A stretch of 18,783 nucleotides of DNA, taken from an uncultured Lachnospiraceae bacterium. GTDB taxonomy: Bacteria > Bacillota > Clostridia > Lachnospirales > Lachnospiraceae. Below, one piece after another: positions 14,108-18,783 of the stretch (positions within the stretch are counted from its first letter, which is position 1; each line of letters begins with the position of its first letter). Under the pieces are notes generated by a model. The model was not told the origin of the DNA and did no database searches. It saw nothing but the letters and a program-made list of their open reading frames with translations. The position numbers and the translations under genes were made by a program. Location of the stretch: contig CANQEC010000020.1 in assembly GCA_947594335.1 (NCBI GenBank), forward strand, positions 1 to 18,783. The letters are read 5' to 3'.

Positions 14108-15426
14108 GACAGACTGCGGGATTAATTTCAACGTATTCATCGGATGAGTTCGGCATCTGCTCCGCGCTCTATGAGCTGGGCGGGATGGTGGTCATGCACG
14201 ACGCTTCCGGCTGCAATTCGACCTATACCACGCATGATGAACCGCGCTGGTATGATATGGACAGCATGATTTACATATCGGCGATCTCCGAGATGGAAGC
14301 GATCATGGGGGATGATGAGAAACTGATCCGGGACCTGACGGAGACAGCTCTGGAGATGAAGCCGAAATTTGTAGCTGTTGTCGGAGCGCCGATCCCCTAT
14401 ATGATCGGGACAGACCTCTCTGCGATTGCCGCCGTGACGGAACAGGCCACCGGGATTCCCTGCATGGGTTTTGCCGCCAACGGCATGAATTATTACACAA
14501 AGGGAGTGTCCATGGCGCTTGAGGCCATAGTCCGGCGGTTCTGCACCGGCCCGGCTCTCCGGACGGAAAATCTGTCGGTAAATATTCTCGGCGCGACTCC
14601 GCTCGATTTTTCCTTAAACGGCAGCGTGGACTCCATAAAAGACTGGATTCGGGAAAACCATATGGAGCTGAACGCCTGTCTGTCCATGGGATGTACTCTG
14701 GAGGATATCGCCGGAGCGGGAAACGCCCATGTGAATCTGGTGGTGTCGTACGGTGGGCTGGCGGCGGCGCGTTATCTGAAGGAACAATACGGGATTCCCT
14801 ATGTGGCGGGCGTACCCTTTGGGGAGAGATTTCCGGTGATGCTGGCAGGGATGCTGAAGGAAGCGGCGGCTTCGGGGCAGGATCTGGTGAGTTACCAGGC
14901 TGTCGGGAAAAATCAGACTCCGCCGGTGCCGGATGCTCCGTATATCGGAAGCGATTCGGACGAAGGACAGAAGAATATCCGATATGACGGAGAATATTCG
15001 GGACAGGAGCGAAGAAACTGCCAGCTGACAGGAAAAGCTCAGGAACAGAAAAATGATTCACAAAATAAAAGAAACGTGCATCCCCAAAGGGATAAAGTCA
15101 GAATTTCGATCATCGGGGAGAGCGTTTTCTCCGCTTCTCTGGCCGCGGCCATCGAACTGGATCGCGGGATATCGGCCCGCGTGCTGTGTCCGCTGGATAC
15201 GGAGGATCAGCTGCTGCGGGAATGCGATCTTAGGACGCCGGAGGAAGATGACCTGATGGAGCATCTTTTGGAGACGGAGATCGCCGTCGGAGATCCGATG
15301 TACCGGGTTCTGTGCAGAGACGGGCAGCGGTTTTATTCGCTTCCTCACGAAGCTTTTTCAGGGCGCATTTATGATCCGGTAAACCCGAATCTCATAAATC
15401 GAAAACTGGAGGTTTTATCATGTTAA
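14104..15426 (+). CDS. NifK/NifN-like nitrogenase component 1 subunit, first triplet (K1)
   Basis: A 440-residue component 1 family protein starting inside the end of D1 (ATGA overlap). The N-terminal domain has GGMVVMHDASGCNSTY with C37, followed by HDEPRW (44-49) and the region VVGAPIPYMIGTDL where NifK has a P-cluster cysteine and this protein has none. C37 and DEPRW are at the same residue numbers as in K2. A hydrophilic stretch rich in Gln, Asn, Asp and Lys (about residues 260-329) joins to a C-terminal Rossmann-like domain (IIGESVFSASLAAAIE, GDPMYRVLC, SLPHEAFSGRIY). K2 lacks this long linker. The last residue is cysteine (C440). The stop overlaps the H2 start by 7 bases. Confidence 0.85.
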   Translation: MRQTAGLISTYSSDEFGICSALYELGGMVVMHDASGCNSTYTTHDEPRWYDMDSMIYISAISEMEAIMGDDEKLIRDLTETALEMKPKFVAVVGAPIPYMIGTDLSAIAAVTEQATGIPCMGFAANGMNYYTKGVSMALEAIVRRFCTGPALRTENLSVNILGATPLDFSLNGSVDSIKDWIRENHMELNACLSMGCTLEDIAGAGNAHVNLVVSYGGLAAARYLKEQYGIPYVAGVPFGERFPVMLAGMLKEAAASGQDLVSYQAVGKNQTPPVPDAPYIGSDSDEGQKNIRYDGEYSGQERRNCQLTGKAQEQKNDSQNKRNVHPQRDKVRISIIGESVFSASLAAAIELDRGISARVLCPLDTEDQLLRECDLRTPEEDDLMEHLLETEIAVGDPMYRVLCRDGQRFYSLPHEAFSGRIYDPVNPNLINRKLEVLSC

Positions 15427-16187
15427 AGCTTGCTTTATACGGAAAAGGCGGTATCGGGAAATCCACCACGACCAGCAACCTGGCGGCGGCTTTCGCGGTT
15501 CTCGGGAAAAAGGTGATCCAGATCGGCTGTGACCCGAAGGCGGATTCTACAATTAATCTGCTGGGGGGACATCCGGTGAAGCCAGTAATGAATTATCTGA
15601 GGGAATACGACGAGGAACCGGAGGAGATCGGGCAGATATCGGCAAAAGGATTCGGGGATGTGCTCTGCATTGAGACCGGGGGTCCCACGCCGGGGCTGGG
15701 CTGTGCGGGCCGGGGGATTATCACGACGTTCAGTCTGCTTGAGGACTTGGAGCTTTTTGAGACATATAAGCCGGACGTGGTGCTTTATGATGTGCTGGGG
15801 GACGTGGTCTGCGGCGGCTTTGCGGCGCCGATCCGGGAAGGTTATGCCAGTCAGGTGCTGATCGTGACCTCCGGGGAGAAAATGGCGCTGTACGCGGCGA
15901 AGAATATCAACACGGCGGTTCAGAATTTTGAGGACAGAGGCTACGCTTCCGTCCGGGGGATTATTCTGAACCGGCGGAATGTGGAGAACGAGTGGGAGAA
16001 GGTCAGCGCTTTTGCAGAGGAGAATCATCTGCAGATCATCGCGGATATTCCGAGAAGTCCGGATATTATCCGGTATGAGGACGAGGGAAAGACCGTGATC
16101 GAGGGAGACAGGAATCTCCCGGTGAGCCGGAAATACCTGGAGCTGGCGAAGAAACTTCTGGAGGAAAAGAATGAACAGAACAGTTGA
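15420..16187 (+). CDS. NifH-like Fe protein, second triplet (H2)
   Basis: A second 255-residue NifH-family ATPase and paralogue of H1. Motifs are GKGGIGKST (8-16), IGCDPKADST (35-44), C95 in GPTPGLGCAGRG and C131 in DVLGDVVCGGF, the two cysteines that bridge the [4Fe-4S] cluster between the two subunits. From VLGDVVCGGF through IVTSGE the two copies are nearly the same. Outside these motifs they differ in most positions (for example NLLGGHPVKP here and SLRHGEPLPT in H1), so the duplication is not recent. The ATG is embedded in the end of K1 (7-base overlap), and D2 begins 17 bases before this gene's stop, so translation is likely coupled. Confidence 0.93.
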   Translation: MLKLALYGKGGIGKSTTTSNLAAAFAVLGKKVIQIGCDPKADSTINLLGGHPVKPVMNYLREYDEEPEEIGQISAKGFGDVLCIETGGPTPGLGCAGRGIITTFSLLEDLELFETYKPDVVLYDVLGDVVCGGFAAPIREGYASQVLIVTSGEKMALYAAKNINTAVQNFEDRGYASVRGIILNRRNVENEWEKVSAFAEENHLQIIADIPRSPDIIRYEDEGKTVIEGDRNLPVSRKYLELAKKLLEEKNEQNS

Positions 16188-17481
16188 CTGTATGACTGCC
16201 GGCGAGCTGGCGGCTCTTGGAAAAGACCATATCCCCGGGGAATTTCAGTCTTCCCGGCATCTGATCTACAGTTCGCCTGCCACCCTGGCGTTCAATTCGC
16301 CGGGAGCGCAGGGATTTGGCGTAAAACGCGCCGGTCTTGCGGTGCCTGGCTCGGTGATGCTGCTGGTGGCTCCGGGCTGCTGCGGCAGGAACACAGCCGC
16401 GCTCAACGCGCTTGGATACAGGGAGCGGTTTTTCTATCTGCTGATGGACGACACGGACATCGTGACAGGACGGCATCTGAACAAGATCAGCCAGGCCGTC
16501 CGGGAGGTGGTGGAGTCCCTCAGGGAAAAGCCGACGGTGGTGATGATCTGCATCACCTGTGTGGACGCGCTTTTGGGGACGGATATGGAGCGCGTCTGCC
16601 GGAAAGCGTCAAAGGCGGCCGGCGTGCCGGTGCGGCCGTGCTATATGTACGCTCTGACGAGAGAAGGGCGGATGCCTCCGATGGTACACGTCCGAAAAAC
16701 CATATATGAGCTGCTGGAAAAAAGGCCGAGAAAAAGGACGGCGGTCAATCTTCTCGGAGAGTTTTCTCCTTTTATGAAGGATATGGAGCTCTATGAGATT
16801 TTGAGAGGGCTTGGCGTAAAAGAGATCCGCGAGATCTCCAGATGCAGGGATTTTGAGGAATATCTGTCCATGGCCGAGGCAAATTTCAACCTTGTGCTGA
16901 ATCCGGAATGCCGCCCGGCGGCGGAGGATATCCGCAAACGTCTTGGGATTCCTTCCATTGAGCTGACAAGGCTGTATCAGATTGACAAGATCCACCGGCA
17001 GTACGAGCTTCTGGGAGGCGCGCTGGGGACGGATATCGACGACCAAAGCTGGTATCAAAGGGCCAGGGAGAAGGTTGACGCCTTTGGAAGAAAATACCCG
17101 AATACCCGGTTTGCTGTGGGAGAATGGCTGAACGGGAACGCGTTTGAATTATCTCTGGCGCTGCTTAGATACGGACATCAGGTGCCGGAAATTTACGGAA
17201 CGGTCACGCCGGAGCAGTTTGTTTACCTGCGTAAAATTGCGGACCTGAGTCCGGATACGCGCATTTATTCCAATCTGTCGCCGACTATGCTGAATTATGA
17301 CTGCGGTGAGTATCCGGCGGATGTCACGATCGGTCAGGACGCGGCCTTTTATCATCCGGGATGCCCGAATGTGCCGTGGAATCAGGAAGAACAGCCCTTT
17401 GGGTATGCGGGACTTGGACATCTGTTTGAATCGCTTCTTGCGGCCCGCGACGGAGAAAAGATCACAGGAGGCAGCGTATGA
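16171..17481 (+). CDS. NifD/NifE-like nitrogenase component 1 subunit, second triplet (D2)
   Basis: A 436-residue component 1 family protein. The N-terminal region has LIYSSPATLAFNSPGAQ and APGCCGRN with C70 and C71. C127 and C130 are in MICITCVDALLGTDM, which aligns with the third P-cluster cysteine region of NifD/NifE. C-terminal FYHPGCPNVPW carries H395 and C398, a pair absent from D1 and located near where NifD binds its cofactor. Whether these bind metal is not known. DFEEYLSMAEANFNLV is shared in pattern with D1 (TFEDYLAMAEASVNL). The gene overlaps H2 by 17 bases and K2 by 4 (ATGA). Confidence 0.87.
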   Translation: MNRTVDCMTAGELAALGKDHIPGEFQSSRHLIYSSPATLAFNSPGAQGFGVKRAGLAVPGSVMLLVAPGCCGRNTAALNALGYRERFFYLLMDDTDIVTGRHLNKISQAVREVVESLREKPTVVMICITCVDALLGTDMERVCRKASKAAGVPVRPCYMYALTREGRMPPMVHVRKTIYELLEKRPRKRTAVNLLGEFSPFMKDMELYEILRGLGVKEIREISRCRDFEEYLSMAEANFNLVLNPECRPAAEDIRKRLGIPSIELTRLYQIDKIHRQYELLGGALGTDIDDQSWYQRAREKVDAFGRKYPNTRFAVGEWLNGNAFELSLALLRYGHQVPEIYGTVTPEQFVYLRKIADLSPDTRIYSNLSPTMLNYDCGEYPADVTIGQDAAFYHPGCPNVPWNQEEQPFGYAGLGHLFESLLAARDGEKITGGSV

Positions 17482-18539
17482 AAGGTTTGCTGAAATATTT
17501 GTCGCCCTTTGCTCCGGATCAGTCCGGCGCGGCTTCGGTTCTCTACGATATGGGCGGTCTGACGATCATCTGCGACGCCGGAGGATGCACCGGAAATATC
17601 TGCGGATTTGATGAGCCGCGGTGGTTTCTGAGGAAAAGCGCGATCTTCAGCGCAGGTCTGCGGGATATGGATGCGATCCTCGGAAGAGATGACCGGATGG
17701 TGGAGAAGATTCAGGACGCAGCAAAAAAGCTGGACGCAGGTTTTGCGGCGCTCATCGGGACGCCGGTGCCGGCGGTGATTGCCACGGATTTCAGGGCCCT
17801 TGGCCGTATGACCGAGAAACGGTGCCATTTGCCGGTGCTGACCGTCGAGTGTACCGGGACAAGGCTCTACGATGAGGGGGAAGCGGATACCTGGCTGGCG
17901 CTTTTTACGAAGTTTGCAAAAGACAGGCCGGACGGAGTGTACGAAAAAGGCGCCGTCGGCGTGATCGGCATGACGCCTCTGAATCTGAGCCGCGTTGACG
18001 CGGATCCAGTTATCCGGGATGAGCTGAAAGCGCGCGGGTACGGTCCGGTGTACTGCTACGGTATGCGGGACGGCCTGGAGGTGCTCCAAAAGGCCGGCGA
18101 GGCCGTCCTGAATCTTGTCGTGTCGCCTTCGGGCCTTCTGGCGGCCAGATATCTGGAAAAGCGCTTTGGCACGCCCTACAGGATGGCATATCCGTTCTGT
18201 TCTGAGGAGCTGAAGGAAAAACTCCACGCGGTTGACGGGAAAAGGATACTGGTTCTTCACCAGCAGGCGGCGGCCAACGCGATACGCGAGGAAATCCGGA
18301 AGACTTCAGAGGCAGAGATAACCGTAGGGACCTGGTTCCTTCTCGACGAGGAGTTCAAAAAGCCGCAGGATGTGCGCCTGACGACGGAAGAGCATCTTGG
18401 CCGGCTGGTAAAGGAAGAGCGGTACGATGTGATCATCGGGGACCGGATGCAGAAAAGAGCGCTGCCGGATTATGAGGGCGCGTGGCTGCATGTGCCGCAG
18501 TTTGCGGTCAGCGGAGAGCTGGAAGAAGCGGCTTTCTGA
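17478..18539 (+). CDS. NifK/NifN-like nitrogenase component 1 subunit, second triplet (K2)
   Basis: A 353-residue component 1 family protein, paralogue of K1. Cys residues C32, C37 and C42 lie in ICDAGGCTGNICG; C37 and the following DEPRW (45-49) are at the same positions in K1. The region corresponding to the NifK second cluster cysteine reads ALIGTPVPAVIATDF, again without cysteine. It is 87 residues shorter than K1, which has a long linker and a larger C-terminal domain; here SEELKEKLHAVDGKRILVLHQQ joins the two halves directly. It is the last gene of the cluster, and 155 bp separate it from hypF. Confidence 0.86.
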   Translation: MKGLLKYLSPFAPDQSGAASVLYDMGGLTIICDAGGCTGNICGFDEPRWFLRKSAIFSAGLRDMDAILGRDDRMVEKIQDAAKKLDAGFAALIGTPVPAVIATDFRALGRMTEKRCHLPVLTVECTGTRLYDEGEADTWLALFTKFAKDRPDGVYEKGAVGVIGMTPLNLSRVDADPVIRDELKARGYGPVYCYGMRDGLEVLQKAGEAVLNLVVSPSGLLAARYLEKRFGTPYRMAYPFCSEELKEKLHAVDGKRILVLHQQAAANAIREEIRKTSEAEITVGTWFLLDEEFKKPQDVRLTTEEHLGRLVKEERYDVIIGDRMQKRALPDYEGAWLHVPQFAVSGELEEAAF

Positions 18540-18694
18540 GTCCGTCTGGCCGGGCGGCAGCAGGAATGGATCACGGTACCTGGAAGAAGAAGTACGCTCG
18601 GATCGTCCGGGGAAAGTGTCCGGCTGGCTGTGATATCGAGAGGACAACAGTGTAAATATACGATTTGACAGGAATGTGGATGGAGAACCCGTAT
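18540..18694. other. Spacer between K2 and hypF
   Basis: 155 bp with no gene. No clear terminator or complete promoter was seen. TTGACA occurs at 18665-18670, but a -10 at 17 bases would fall on the hypF start itself, so it is not called. Confidence 0.4.
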
Positions 18695-18783
18695 ATGAAA
18701 ACAGAGAACAGAAAAACACAGATCGTGAGGGTTTACGGCATCGTCCAGGGCGTGGGCTTTCGGCCTTTTGTAAGCCGGATCGC
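18695..18783 (+). CDS. hypF: Carbamoyltransferase HypF, N-terminal fragment (cut by window end)
   Basis: The 29 visible full codons encode an acylphosphatase-type N-terminus: VRVYGIVQGVGFRPFVSRI. The VQGVGFRPFV form with proline is typical of HypF rather than stand-alone acylphosphatases, which usually have YF at that site. HypF uses carbamoyl phosphate to form the cyanide ligands of [NiFe]-hydrogenase. The ATG at 18695 has GGAG at 18681-18684 upstream; in-frame ATGs at 18674 and 18680 are alternatives. The rest of the gene lies beyond the window, so its presence as an intact hypF is inferred. Confidence 0.8.
   Translation, partial: MKTENRKTQIVRVYGIVQGVGFRPFVSRI

Noticed and set aside
11922..18539. 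A true nitrogen-fixing nifHDK operon
   Set aside because: The K subunits lack most P-cluster cysteines, no nifB, nifV or molybdate genes are seen in the window, and D1 and D2 have no clear cofactor Cys/His pair as in NifD.

Overview
The window looks like a chromosomal segment of a low-to-mid GC anaerobic Firmicute, most like Clostridia of the Lachnospiraceae type. The grounds are a sortase-anchored SpaA/DUF11-type surface protein, an acetyl-CoA-type MetA, a DegV protein, strong AGGAGG-like ribosome sites, GTG/TTG starts, and hydrogenase-related genes (a TM1266-type regulator and the start of hypF). Every gene but one is on the + strand. No rRNA, tRNA, CRISPR array or transposase gene was seen.

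Layout. 1-1410 is the 3' part of a cell-wall-anchored surface protein. 1506-1880 (minus) is a small PH-domain protein with its own promoter. 2187-3149 is a membrane-anchored SH3b protein behind a good sigma-A promoter, closed by a strong terminator. 3541-10026 is a housekeeping run: rluF, ligA, metA, a membrane-anchored cyclophilin, a DegV protein and a dipeptidase. 10214-11140 is a sugar-phosphate-type nucleotidyltransferase. 11141-11546 is a gene-free leader holding a possible promoter, a direct repeat, a textbook terminator with a candidate antiterminator strand, and a tandem array of hairpin repeats.

11547-18539 is the most interesting part: a TM1266/ACT-type small regulator followed by two successive nitrogenase-like triplets, each ordered H (NifH-like Fe protein), D (NifD/E-like), K (NifK/N-like). 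From D1 through K2 every junction overlaps, so D1-K1-H2-D2-K2 should be translated as a coupled unit. Both Fe proteins keep the Walker A motif and both cluster cysteines. The D and K subunits have too few cysteines for a P-cluster, and the K subunits have essentially one conserved cysteine (C37 in both), so this is a nitrogenase-like reductase system and not a nitrogen-fixing nitrogenase. A duplicated H-D-K arrangement could mean one catalytic and one scaffold complex (the NifDK/NifEN logic), or two enzymes. The substrate cannot be read from the sequence. The window ends in the first codons of hypF, so hydrogenase-related genes flank the cluster on both sides.

A second theme is an 81-85 bp two-hairpin repeat. 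There are two tandem copies at 3260-3431, three at 11313-11536 (the last truncated and abutting the ribosome site of the TM1266-type gene), and a degenerate copy at 1428-1512. Changes in one stem arm are matched in the other. Both tandem arrays begin about 12 bp after a terminator stem.
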